DNA of 64,000 nt from Clusia tigrina (lineage: Eukaryota; Arthropoda; Insecta; Diptera; Clusiidae). The DNA lies in NCBI GenBank assembly GCA_920105625.2, contig OV050030.1, positions 351,602,425 through 351,666,424 of the forward strand, given 5' to 3'. The position numbers were made by a program, and so were the translations under genes. Under the pieces are notes generated by a model. The model searched no databases and was not told the DNA's origin. It was given only the letters and a program-made list of their open reading frames with translations. Shown one piece after another: positions 1 through 10,880 of the stretch. Every line of letters starts with the position of its first letter. Position 1 is the stretch's first letter.

Positions 1-2291
1 AAATCATATTGAGATAGATAATGTGTCAAATCACCCAGCTCTTCCTCAGTTCTTGACTTCAAATTCATGTTTCGAGTGGTTTATGGTGTAAATAAACTGT
101 AAATGATTTACCTATTGGGCAATATTGCCAAAATCTTATTGCATCTTTGATGGCCAGGCGTTCTAAATATATAGATTTTTCTTTTTTGTACTCAATTCAT
201 TTTTTTTAATTAGTATGCTACTGGTCTCTCTTTGCCGTTGGGTTGTGTATGCTTCAAAACTGCACCCGCTCCTTCCAGCGATGCATCTGTGTAAATATTT
301 ATCAGTAATTCTTGGTCAAAAATTTCTAGAACTGGTTGTGAACATAATAAGTATCTTATCTTTTCAAATGATTTTTGACAGTCTTCAGACTAAATAAAAT
401 TCTGATTTTTCCTTAGTGGATTATGGATTGGATCTAGAATTATTTTAGTATGAACTCATGATAAAAATTTATTTTTCCCAGAAATTGCCTTATATTTTTC
501 TGGGTTTTTGGAACTGCAAAACTTCAAATCAAAATTAAGTTGTCCTTTACTGGCCTGATTGAATTATTCTGAATTATATTGCAGAGGTATTTTACCATGT
601 CTGATGCAAAGGTACGTTTTCTGAATTTTAACCTGAAGCCTTCTTTTTTATTGCTTTCAGAAATCTTGTTAAATGGTCAATGTATTCCAAAACGGACTTT
701 GAAAATAAAATAATCTCATCTATATAATTAACTGCAAAATCTCTAAATTTGTATTTCCTTAATAAGTTACTTAGCATTCATTGAAATATTGCTGGTGGCG
801 TTTTAAATTAAAAAGGTAGGACAGTCCATTAGAAATGACCTTCTTGTGTGACAAAACCTGCATTTTTTCTATCTTCAATACGTAGAGAGATTAACTAAAA
901 AGGAATATCCAATGTTGGACAAAATTTGGAATTTCTTGTTTTTATCACTAGGTCCTCAATCAGTGGAAATGACTGAGCTTCAGGCACTACATCTTATTCA
1001 GATCCCTGAAATCTATACATAGTCTGGATTTTTTATTGTCTTCTTTTTTAAATGCCAAGTCACTGGCGCAGCAAATGGACTCTATGATTCTTCTATAAGG
1101 TTGTTATCCAATAATTTTGGAATTTGCTCTTCAATCTCTCTGTACCTGTAAGGCCTTTTGCTACAATATTTGTCCACTAAAAGGAATATTCTTGTTTCAT
1201 ATTCCTTAGCTGTGCTAATAATCATACTTATCTTTTGCAAAAATTGACTTGTATTTATCAATTATTTTTTTTAACTCCGATTTCTGATATTGATCTAAAT
1301 GATTTATTCTTATTCAAAATTCTTTTCTTCTACATGCTCTTTAAAGTTTATTACATATTTTCCGTAAGTGTTACTTTTAGTTTTCATATCTATCAATGCA
1401 GCAACTGTTTTTTATGGTTGGAAATTTCCTCTACTTCTTCATTATTTTTATTACAAAAAATCTTATTTTTCTCTTAATAGAAAATATCTTTTTAAATACT
1501 TTTAAATTTTCACCCTAATTTAATCTGAATATCTTTATCTTATCTAGTCCAATTAAAAATGCATATTGAAATTTTTTCGCATCTATTATGTAGACATAAA
1601 AACTTTTGCCCATTATCGTTTATTTTGTCGGTGCTATTTCGGCTTCAATCACTGAATTATTAACATTTCTAATTTGATTTGTTTTTCTTTGTGACTTTCA
1701 TTTGTTCTAAACCATCATACTGATTCAGGGTGATAGTAATTTTTTTTTTAGTCCATCACAAACTGGTCATGGTTTCTTATCTTTAACCTTTTCTTTATAG
1801 TCAAACTTTGTATAATTTTTAATTCCAAAACCTTTTCTATTTGGCAAGTGTTCTATTTTTCCAGTATCATTGAATAAATCTTTTGTTTCCAGTATTTCTT
1901 CTCTATTTATTCCGTCAGAAATGTAATATGGTAAACCAGCTGCAAGTATGTAAATAAGTTTTCCTTAATCTATTGAGCTTCTTACTTCAAGCGAGAGTTT
2001 ATTTCTTTAGTTTTAATACAGAACCAGTTTTGTGTGCCAGTCCAAGCAGGATTCTTCCAGAAAAACTTTAAAAATTTATATTTGCTCTTCATTTCTTTTA
2101 ATATCTAATCTCTCACATTCTTTTTCAAAAACCTTTAACCACCCATGAGCATTACCTTTTCCACAAATTTTTTCCATCACAAATTTTTGTGATAATTTCC
2201 TTAGACTTGGTCGTTCTATATTACTTTTTTGATTGTTATTTATCATCTCAAAAGCCTTTGCCATTTGGTCTGCTATTGAATTTTCTGCCAT
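1..2291 (-). pseudogene. Degraded Ty3/gypsy gag-pol (element A)
   Basis: Read on the minus strand this is a decayed gypsy-type LTR retrotransposon. A Gag start lies at 2291-2076 (71 codons beginning MAENSIADQMAK, then broken). Further along come an RT N-terminal stretch near 1100-1300 (DKYKSIFAKD-like), the RT catalytic box as NYIDE at about 712-729 (family consensus YIDD, so the last Asp is Glu), a primer-grip/connection stretch at 560-640, and an RNase H start near 215-290 with the motif TDASLEGAGA. Many stops and frameshifts separate these blocks, so no protein can be made. The element runs off the left window edge. The same family recurs in the opposite orientation at 12971-14925: the stretch 1235-1575 is nearly identical to the reverse complement of 12970-13311. 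Confidence 0.8.
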
Positions 2292-2466
2292 GCTTACACT
2301 ATTTTGAATTTCTGTTTTCCAAAGTAATCTCTTCTATGTATACACCTCCAAACACCACATTTCCATTATTTGGTGTCTATACTTAATGGTATCCACCTTT
2401 GTTATCCCGCATGTTTTCAATCATCATACATTTGTTCTCTTTCTCTAACCTCTCTCCACTTCATAA

Positions 2467-2712
<246 letters not shown>

Positions 2713-2726
2713 ATATATATATATAC

Positions 2727-2772
<46 letters not shown>

Positions 2773-2774
<2 letters not shown>

Positions 2775-3365
2775 AAACGTGATTGCATATCAGTGAAACC
2801 GGATTGCATACTTTTAGGATCCCATCTGGAGAATGAGTGCCCCCTCTGAGTCCAAATGCGAACTATTCGAATAAAAGCTTATTCAAGAACCATCTGTTGG
2901 TAATATCAAAAAGAATATTCTCGACTTCTGTAGAAGAGGATAGAAGCTTCTAGAAAATACGAGAATAGCGTGGAAGTTTCTACCTCAGCCATACGAAAAC
3001 TATAAAAGCGACAAGACTGTTCAAAGTCGAATACAGAAGATCAGAGACCGTAACAGTGTGTACATCTAGCATTATAATCAAAGCAGCAGTATTTGTGATT
3101 TACAAAGTGATGAAATTCATTAGTAAATAAAGTGACTAATGGTTTGTAAAATAAAGTGCAAATAATAACTAAGTAAACTTTAAGCCTAATATTAAATGTG
3201 TAAATAGCAATAATTAAATAAAGCTAATTATTTTAATTTAACCAGCGATTGTTTGATTACTACACAATCCAGCGGTATGAGTCCGAGTACAGAGAGTTAG
3301 AGAAATTGTCAGGAGGGCAATTTTGTAACAGAGTAAATTGTCAAGAGGGCAATTGTTACGTAACA
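2773..3365 (+). repeat. 5' LTR of element B
   Basis: 593 bp, starts TGAAACG and ends GTAACA, matching 8192-8781. It holds the element's promoter (TATAAAAG at 3001-3008) with heat-shock-element-like motifs upstream. The primer-binding site begins three bases after the LTR end. Confidence 0.93.
2913..3008 (+). promoter_or_regulatory. LTR promoter with heat-shock-element motifs and TATA box
   Basis: Seen: GAAGCTTCTAGAA at 2943-2955, a perfect three-unit match to the HSF site pattern GAAnnTTCnnGAA. Partial units lie at GAATATTC (2913-2920) and GAAGTTTC (2973-2980). A TATA box, TATAAAAG, follows at 3001-3008. The 3' LTR keeps the three-unit site (8362-8374) and the TATA box. Established: clustered alternating GAA/TTC units upstream of TATA are bound by trimeric heat shock factor. 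Inferred: transcription of the element may respond to heat or proteotoxic stress. Confidence 0.65.
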
Positions 3366-3367
3366 AT

Positions 3368-3383
3368 TGGTGTCAGAAGTGGG
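3368..3383 (+). other. Primer-binding site, tRNA-Leu type
   Basis: TGGTGTCAGAAGTGGG is the complement of a 3' end reading CCCACTTCTGACA plus CCA, which matches insect tRNA-Leu(CAA) as I recall it. It lies directly after the 5' LTR, as expected for the minus-strand DNA primer site. Confidence 0.8.
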
Positions 3384-3404
3384 ATTGTGTATCTGTAATA
3401 AACA

Positions 3405-4690
3405 ATGGTTAAATTCGAAAAACTGAGATTGGAGCAGCTCAAGAAGGAGCTTGAGCGCTTCAATTTGCAAACACAAGGGCTTAAAGCGGAGCTGCAGGTG
3501 CGATTAAGAAGCGCTTTAGAGGAGCAGGGTATAGACGTCGATGAGCATGAATTCCAATGTGAAGAGCCAACGACATCTCGACACGAAGAAACACCGCAAG
3601 AAACTAACAAGGGTAACTTTGACATGAGCGTACTCATCGGGGTAATGCAATCCTTCAAGCAGGATTTGCAGCAGCGAGATGAAAAGATGCAGCAGCAGTT
3701 ACAACAAAATTCTCGAACCGTCGAAAAGAGTGTTGCATCCGTTGAAAAGAGTGTTGCATCCGTCGAAAAAATGTGGCATCAGTCATAGAGGATGTCAAAG
3801 AACAGTTACAGCAGAGTGAAATACGACTTACTCAACTAGTGGAAAAGAACTCACAGCAAATGAAAGAAATGCCCGAGATGGTAGACAGGAAGGTTTGTGA
3901 ATTTGAGACACGGCAAGAATCGTTTGAAAAATCTGTAGTACAAAGGCAGAACGAATTTACGAAAGAAATAGAGCAAAGAATTCACCTACTACAGGAAGGT
4001 GCATTGCCTGTGCCAGCTTTATCCTCAATAAAACTGAAGCCTCCTACCTATGATGGAACCACGACATTTAGTGTCTTCAGAATGCAGTTTGAGACTACCG
4101 CTAACACAAATGGTTGGAGTGCTCGCGAAAAAGTGGCTGCATTAACCGTTTCGTTGAAAGGTGCTGCCGCTGATGTGCTTCAAACTATCTCAGAAAGTGA
4201 GCGAGACTGTTATGAAAGCTTGATGAATGCCGTTCAGCGCAAGTATGGTAGTGAACACCGGAAGCAGATGTACCAAATGTACCAAGTAGAGCTACGAACA
4301 CGTGTACAGAAGAGTGGTGAGTCTCTACAACAGTTTGCGGCGGAAGTGGAACGGTTGGCTCATCTTGCCTACCCAGGAGAGATCACTGAGAGGTGTATGA
4401 TGGACACATTCGTATATGGCATTCGCGATGCGGAGATAAAGCGTTCTGCAATAACTAATCCGAAAGCAGCCTTGGTGTGCCAGCCAGTATACAGAGCCCG
4501 TCAGGTACAAGTCGAAAGCGGCCAAAGTTTCACGGGCAAATGATTCACCTGCGGAGAGGTCGGACACATGGCCCGTAATTGCCAATCGAGACGGAAACGT
4601 TCTAGATCACGTTCACCGGTAAGACCTCCAAAGCAAGTCAGATTCCAAAATAGGGAATCAGAAAATGTTGAAAAGCCGTCGACAAACTAG
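3405..4690 (+). pseudogene. gag: gag of element B, SAP-domain capsid precursor
   Basis: Encodes the particle protein that packages element RNA. Residues ~1-45 form a SAP-like helix-extension-helix (LRLEQLKKELERFNLQTQGL), a DNA-binding fold found in some gypsy Gags. A Gln/Glu-rich coiled-coil-like stretch follows, then a capsid-like domain (from PPTYDGTTTFSVFRMQF through LQQFAAEVERLAHLAYPG). A zinc knuckle of CX2CX4HX4C form lies near 4541-4582. Breaks: the frame is lost near 3770-3788, where the downstream frame overlaps. The codon for the first knuckle Cys is TGA (4541-4543), so the nucleocapsid finger is destroyed and the frame closed. A Lys/Arg/Ser-rich tail follows the knuckle. Pol starts just downstream in another frame. 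Confidence 0.88.
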
Positions 4691-4758
4691 ATGGAGTTAG
4701 TCTCGAGGGGCTTGATCTGACTCCCACACCATGTAGCCCCAGAATCTTCGTTTCTCAG

Positions 4759-6910
4759 ATGGCACAGAAAATTAACAGCCTAACTGTCGACAGCGTAGTA
4801 AATGGTAGAAAAATCGTGGTAACATTGGATACGGGTGCATCACATTCCATAATTCGAAGGGATCTCGTTCGGGGAATCGAGCCGCCTCTGGGAATAAGAT
4901 GGCGTACGGCAACTGGAGATGATGCACCGGTACTGGGAAAAGTTACACGGAAAATAACTATCGGCACCACAACAGTGACGCACGAGTTTGTAGTTGCGGA
5001 TATTGTCGACGAATTAATCTTAGGTGTGGATTTTATGATTCGGAATGGATTCACCCTAATTTTGAAATGCCAAATGTTAAAGTATGCGAACACCGAAATA
5101 CCGTTATCCGTTGGTGAGGATAAATATGGAGGTATCCGACAAGCCATTGTATCGCGGCGGACAAAAATCCCAGCAAAGTCAGAAGCAGTCATATGGGCCA
5201 AAATTGACGGAGATGTGGAGAAGAACAAGTTGTGGGTTGTGGAGACTGATGCAAAATTTGCACTGGATGACATCATAATTGGAAAAACCCTCGTAGAAGA
5301 ACAGCAGAACAGAATAGTGCCAGTAAGAGTGGTCAATCTTGCAAATTCCGCTAAAACCATAGAGAAAAGACAGATAATTGGAAATTGCCGGGCAATTTCG
5401 GCAATTGTAAACTGTGTAAGCCAACCGCGAGACACAAAAATGAAGATACCAGCTGATAAAAAGGTACTCTACGATCTCACGAAAAAATGGAGCAAAGACT
5501 TATCCACAGAGCAGAGGAAGACTGCTGGCCAACTTTTGGCAAGACATTGGTCAGTATTTGCTGAAAAGGGTAACAACGAAAGCAGAACAAAGATGGTGAA
5601 ACACAGAATCAACACTGGTGATGCCAAACCCATTCGTCAAGCGTCAAGAAGAGTACCTCTAGCAAAGAGAGAAGAGGTGAATGTATTGCTGAAGGAAAAG
5701 CATCAGAACAACATCATAGAGCCATCAGCGAGCCCCTGGAGTTCTCCAGTGGTATTAGTCAAGAAGAAGGATGGCTCCACACGTTTCTGTGTAGATTATC
5801 GTAAACTAAATGAGGTCACAAAAAAAGATAGTTATCCATTACCTCGCATCGACGATACGTTGGACACACTTTCTGGTTCAAATTGGTTCTCAACGCTGGA
5901 TTTACAAAGCGGATATTGGCAAGTGGCAGTAGACGACCAAGACAAGGGGAAGACAGCATTCAGCGCCGGTGATGGACTATGGACTCGTTATGGGAAAGGA
6001 CTTCGAGGACCACTTGAAGAATTTGTAAGAAGTATTGATGCGATTAGGAGCTTCAGGGTTGAAGCTGAGCGCAAAGAAATGCTCGTTCTTCAAGAAAGAA
6101 GTCAAGTACCTTGGACATAAAGTCACATCTGAATGAGTACACACAGCTCCAGATAAGATAGACTCAGTAAGGGAGTGGCCAAGACCAACTAGTTTGCATG
6201 AGCTACGCAGCTTCTTGGGTCTTTGCACCTATTACAGACGCTTTGTTCCAGGCTTTGCAGACGTGGCTGGTAGTCTGCATGCATTAACGAGGAAAAATTG
6301 TCCTTTTGAGTGGAAAAGCGAACAGGTGAAGGCATTCAACAGATTGAAAGAGCTATTGTGTACAGCTCCGATCCTTGCGTATCCAATACCTGGGGAAAAT
6401 TTATTTTGGATACAGATGCAAGTGGATTCGGGATTGGAGGTGTCCTGTCGCAAGTTATTGACGGACATGAAAGAGTAATAGCCTAGTTCAGTAAGATCTT
6501 ATCAAAGCCAGAGCGAAATTACTGTGTAACACGGAGAGAACTTTTGGCGGTTATGCAGTGCGTGAAGCACTTTAACAAGTACTTGTATGGACAAAAGTTC
6601 TTGTTGAGAACGAATCACGCTGCTCTGCGCTGGCTATTACAGTTTTAAAATCCCGAAGGTCAGGTTGCGAGATGGATTGAGAGACTCCAAAGCTACGATT
6701 TCACAATAGAACATCGCAGAGGCGGAAACCACGGGAATGCTGCTGCACTATCACGACGTCCTTGCAGTATGGAATGTAAGCACTGTTCTAAAGCTGAAGG
6801 GAAAGAAGGAGTAGTCTATGTGAGCTTAATGGCTGTTTTACCAGACGATGAATGGACAGCGGAAAAGATAAAAGTAGAACAACGAAATGACCCAGATTCG
6901 GCAAAAATCG
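4759..6910 (+). pseudogene. pol: pol N-terminal half of element B: protease, RT, RNase H
   Basis: The aspartic protease is at the N-terminus (catalytic [12 protein letters not shown], flap, then ELILGVDF). The RT follows: the [20 protein letters not shown] block, then VDYRKLN, then [13 protein letters not shown] with the first catalytic Asp. At about 5970-5985 the sequence jumps from the [10 protein letters not shown] block straight to the [10 protein letters not shown] block. The YxDD catalytic loop and the FGLCNAP-type strand are therefore missing, and the RT cannot be active. In-frame stops follow at 6028-6480 and beyond. RNase H fragments (TDASGFGIGGVL-like, then FSKILSKPERNYC, then RRELLAV) are visible to ~6730 in shifted frames. 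Confidence 0.9.
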
Positions 6911-7019
6911 TATAAAGTAAGAATGAAGGAAAACGGCCTGATTGGAACGAAATCTCGACTGAAAGTCCCATAACTAAAGCATATTGGGCCCAATGGAATA
7001 GCTTAAAGCTGCAAGATGG

Positions 7020-8180
7020 ATGCCTATTCCGCCTGTGGGAGAGCGAAGATGGAAAAACCACGAAGAACTTGATTGTGGTACCCAAGGAAGAAGCGAAATT
7101 CTCAAGGAATACCATAGTGGACCAAGCGGAGGACATTTGGGAATAACAAAAACAGTCGAGAAAATTAAAACACGATTTTATTGGGTTGGTTGCCAGCAAT
7201 CGGTAGTTGACTGGATTAGTGCTTGTGAAAAGTGTACAGCTGCAAAGGGACCGAGCCGTCGCAGTCAGGGGAAGATGCATTTATACAACGTGGGAGCGCC
7301 ATTTGAGCGTATTGCAATGGACATAACAGGTCCGTTTCCAATTAGTGATTCCGGCAACAAATATGTTCTCGTCGTAATAGACTATTTTAGCAAATGGTCA
7401 GAAGTATACCCCATTCCCGATCAAGAAGCTAAGACCGTTGCAGATGCATTTATCAATAATTGGGTCTGCAGATTCGGAGCTCCCCTCGAGTTGCACTCGG
7501 ATAAAGGCAGAAATTTCGAGTCAACAATATTCAGGGAAATGAATGAATTGATGGGCATACGCAAAACTCGTACAACCCCTTTGCACCCACAATCCGATGG
7601 AATGGTTGAAAGATTTAATCGTACGCTTGAGGAACACCTAAGGAAAGTCGTGGCCAGAAACCAGAAAGATTGGGACCAACACATACCCCTCTTCTTAATG
7701 GCATACCGATCGGCAACTCACGATACAACATCTACAACACCAGCTAAGGCTATTTTCGGTTGTGACATAAGATTGTCTGCAGATCTGAAATTCGGTGCCT
7801 ACTCATCTACGGAAGTTTCATGTAGCAGTTATGTAGCTGACAAACGAAGACAGCTGAATGAAATTCATGGAACCATCAGAAAGCGCACACAACTGATGAG
7901 TGAAAAAATGAAGGCCAGATATGATCTACGAGCAAACTCCAAAGGATTTCAGGAAGGGCAGCTAGTTATGCTTCATAATCCGCAAAGGAAAAAGGGATTA
8001 TCGGCAAAACTGCAAACACACTGGGAAGGCCCTTATAAGGTGATAAAGCGGCTCAACGATGTAGTATACCGCATCCAGTTGGCGAGAAATGCCAGGAGCA
8101 AAATGAAAGTCGTTCATTTAGAGAGGTTATCTTCTTATAAAGGTTGCAGTACTATCCTTGTTCGGGACGAACAAGATTAA
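7020..8180 (+). pseudogene. Integrase of element B
   Basis: Inserts element cDNA into the chromosome. The open stretch holds a zinc-binding HHCC domain (H in EYHSG and GGHLG; C in ACEKC), then the catalytic core with Asp in MDITGPF, Asp in LHSDKGRNFES and Glu in GMVERFNRT. The C-terminal GPY/F module is seen in HWEGPYKVIKR. All three DDE residues are present and the core is open for 386 codons. The join to the upstream pol frame needs a one-base shift near 7090-7110, so the full polyprotein is not readable. The stop is ten bases before the 3' LTR. Core intactness contrasts with the damaged RT. Confidence 0.88.
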
Positions 8181-8191
8181 GCGGAGGGCAG
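8181..8191 (+). other. Polypurine tract of element B
   Basis: GCGGAGGGCAG abuts the 3' LTR. Purine-rich runs at this place prime plus-strand DNA in LTR retrotransposons. It overlaps the end of pol by nothing and follows the stop directly. Confidence 0.65.
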
Positions 8192-8781
8192 TGAAACGTG
8201 ATTGCATATCAGTGAAACGGGATTGCATACTTTTAGGATCCCATCTGGAGAATGAGTGCCCCCTGTGAGTGAAGATGCGAACTATTCGAATAAAAGCTTA
8301 TTCAAGAACCATCTGTCGGTAATATCAAAAAGAATATTCCCGACTTCTGTCGAAGAGGATAGAAGCTTCTAGAAAATACGAGAATAGCGTGGAAGTTTCT
8401 ACCTCAACCATTCGAAAACTATAAAAGCGACAAGACTGTTCAAAGTCGAATACAGTAGATCAGAGACCGTAACAGTGTGTACATCTAGCATTATAATCAA
8501 AGCAGCAGTATTTGTGATTTACAAAGTGATGAAATTCATTACTAAATAAAGTGACTAATGGTTTGTGAAATAAAGTGCAAATAATAACTAAGGAAACTTT
8601 AAGCCTAATATTAAATGTGTAAATAGACATAAATAAATAAAGCTAATTATTTTAATTTAACCAGCGATTGTTTGATTAGTACACAATCCAGCGGTATGAG
8701 TCCGAGTACAGAGAGTTAGAGAAATTGTCAGGAGGGCAATTTTGTAACAGAGTAAATTGTCAAGAGGGCAATTTCGTAACA
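8192..8781 (+). repeat. 3' LTR of element B
   Basis: 590 bp direct repeat of 2773-3365. It keeps the HSE motif (8362-8374) and the TATA box. About 3% divergence from the 5' LTR by eye. Confidence 0.93.
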
Positions 8782-8883
8782 ATATATAATAGATAGATAG
8801 ATATATTTAAGGGTGTTATATACTGCGACCTGAAAGATCTATTGTGATGCCCCTATTTATTTTCAAGATGAGGATAGTCTCAT

Positions 8884-9831
8884 CTACAAATCTTCTGTCA
8901 GGTTAATTTCCGACAGGAATTCATATATTTTGGAGGAATCAAGATGAGGGATCTTGCTCATATCTAAGATATATTCTCCAAAACACCTGTGTCTTTTGTG
9001 TGCCAATGGTCCGCAGTCTGTGATCAGGTGCAGTAAGGTTTCGTCACTTTCTCCACAGAATCGACAGATGGCATCTGAAGATATACCCAACTTGTTCAAA
9101 TGGTATTTGAGTCTACAATGTCCGCTTAAAATGCCTATGATGATTCTTAATTTACCCCTAGGCATATTTATTAACTTCTTAGCTCTTTTAGGATTAAAAT
9201 CTCCCAGAAGAGCTTTGGACTGTCTTACTCCCGGAAGAGTTTTCCAGGTTTGACTTCTTTTTGCATCTGTACATTTCTTCAGCAGACCTCCAATGGTATT
9301 GGATGATAGTCCACAGAAGGGTTCAGGGCCGTCGCAGCGAGAGGCAGCAGCCTTCCTAGCTAAGCTATCAGCCTTCTCATTTCCCTCTACTCCAATTTTG
9401 ATCTGGGCACATCTTTCAATAGCGTGAATTTCCGGTTGAAAAAAGCTAGGAAAAGAACCCATTGGTTCCCAGTAGTTGGTTCTAGGCCCAAATACTCCTG
9501 CCCCAGTTCCGGCCATTGTCTTAGAACCGTCAGTATACCATAAGAGGGAATTTTCTCTAATTTTATACGTCTCAGTTAGACCTTTCCATTCTTTTTTGCC
9601 ACTCATCATTGTACAGTATTTGTGTGCATCAAGAGCATCCATCTGCAAAGATGGCGGTAACTGCATCGAGCTCCCAAGAAATTGCACACGTAGCAAAAGG
9701 AGAGTGCGATCCTCTTCATTTGCCGTGAACGTCCCATCCTCAAATTTCAATGCCAGCTTTAAATCGACTTTGTTTTTCGGAAGAGCTCTATGGAGTCGTG
9801 CTACTTCAGGAGTCGATTCTACACTTTCACA
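8884..9831 (-). pseudogene. ORF2 C-terminal part: RNase H and zinc finger
   Basis: From ~9831 down, the frame passes from pre-RT linker (FEDGTFTANEEDRTLLLL) directly into the sequence that normally follows RT (PPSLQMDALDAHKY). This is a precise loss of the RT domain near 9660-9680. RNase H is marked by LWYTDGSKTMAGTGAGVFG, with its first catalytic Asp. A second deletion near 9410 removes the middle of RNase H, joining HAIERCAQI to GVEGNEKADSLARKAA. A C-terminal CRFCGESDETLLHLITDC finger (CX2CX7HX4C) is intact. The stretch 9750-8884 is open for 288 codons, but the protein would be inactive. Confidence 0.85.
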
Positions 9832-9834
9832 AAA

Positions 9835-10880
9835 TTATCTAAAGCTAGTCCTTTTGGGTTGTCTGATCTCTTTGTTATAGATCGTCAACTCTTTTTTATA
9901 TTCTTCGCAGTCCCCCGTACGCTTAGCTAGATTGAATAGCCTACGGACCTTAGTACGTCTAGTAGACAGACTAGAGTTCCACCAAGGAACATTCCTGCTG
10001 TTTTTCTTGGTTCTTAGAGGACAAGATAAAACATAGAATTCGGAAATGATTTCATTCAGCTCATTGACACCCTCCTCTAGCTCCATCGGATTTTTATATA
10101 TTCCTTGGATGTTTCAGGATGAGAGTAGTGATTGCACTGAACTATCGAAGAATTCCCAGTTAGTATACCTAGGATTTCTAAAAACTGCCGTTTTTGTGAC
10201 GATACCTCCTATATCGAACTCAATTATGCTGTGGTCCGTCAGAGAGGGTTCGTCCGAAACTTTCCAATTGTTAACAATATCAGTTAGCTCTGGACTACAG
10301 AAAGTCAGATCAGGAAGTTCCTCCTTAATTACATTTCTAAAAGTGGGTGTGTTCCCCTTATTCAATATATATAAATTAAGTGATAATAAAAATTCTAGAA
10401 CTGACTCACCCCGTTTATTGGTGTCACTGCTACCGCAGAAGATATTGTGTGCGTTTGAGTCACAGCCCACCAAACGTGGAATCCTTTTGGATAGGCAATA
10501 CCTCGCCAGCTAATAGACTTCTTCCGGGATGTCATTCATATCTCCCGGAAAGTAGGCCGATGCAACGACTATGTCGTGAGAGGGCCCATCATCTATGTAC
10601 TTTACCATGATGGGTGTGAGATCTCGCGACATGAATTCTGGAAGACAAAAGTAGTTTATATCATTTCGAATCAGCATAGATGTGCGGGGATTGTCATCAT
10701 TGGTATCCCATATTACCTTTGTAAACTTACTAGAAAGGCCCCTAATTTGACCTTTGTAACACCATGGTTCTTGAATGATGGCCAGCCCCATGTTGTTCTT
10801 GGCAAACACCCTCTCGATGACAGCCGAAGCTGCTCTGGTATGATGGATGTTTGCTTAAGCGACTTTCAGTCTCGTCATCT
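9835..10880 (-). pseudogene. ORF2 endonuclease (APE-type) of LOA-like copy 1
   Basis: An apurinic-endonuclease-like domain that would nick target DNA for target-primed reverse transcription. Visible motifs on the minus strand are AIIQEPW (catalytic Glu), VVASAYFPGD, GCDSNAHN (Asn/Asp metal site) and LTDHSIIEF (terminal Asp-His). A stop near 10510 and a frameshift divide the domain into 10809-10510 and 10473-10114. The linker with the VPWWN motif, common just upstream of RT in this group, is at 10086-9835. It is closely related in layout to 62113-63277. Confidence 0.85.

Larger units (their letters stand above)
2773..8781 (+). mobile_element. Ty3/gypsy LTR retrotransposon (element B)
   Basis: A 6,009-bp element bounded by two direct LTRs that begin TGAAACGTGATT and end CGTAACA or similar. 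The order is 5' LTR, tRNA-Leu-type primer site, gag with SAP domain, protease, RT, RNase H, integrase with GPY/F-type tail, polypurine tract, 3' LTR. No envelope gene is present. The LTRs differ at roughly 18 of ~590 positions by my count (~3%), so the insertion is fairly recent but not new. It sits in TA repeats on the left and in the TA-rich tail of the LOA-like element on the right, so the expected 4-5 bp target duplication cannot be told apart from the flanking repeat. Gag and pol are each broken (see entries). Confidence 0.95.

Noticed and set aside
7421..7684. Minus-strand ORF inside the element B integrase
   Set aside because: Shadow of the integrase core, which has all catalytic motifs on the plus strand.
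9476..9880. Plus-strand ORFs of 90-134 codons over 8.9-12.6 kb
   Set aside because: They overlap the minus-strand LOA-like ORFs in other frames and carry no family motif. The minus-strand readings have clear endonuclease, RNase H and ORF1 motifs.
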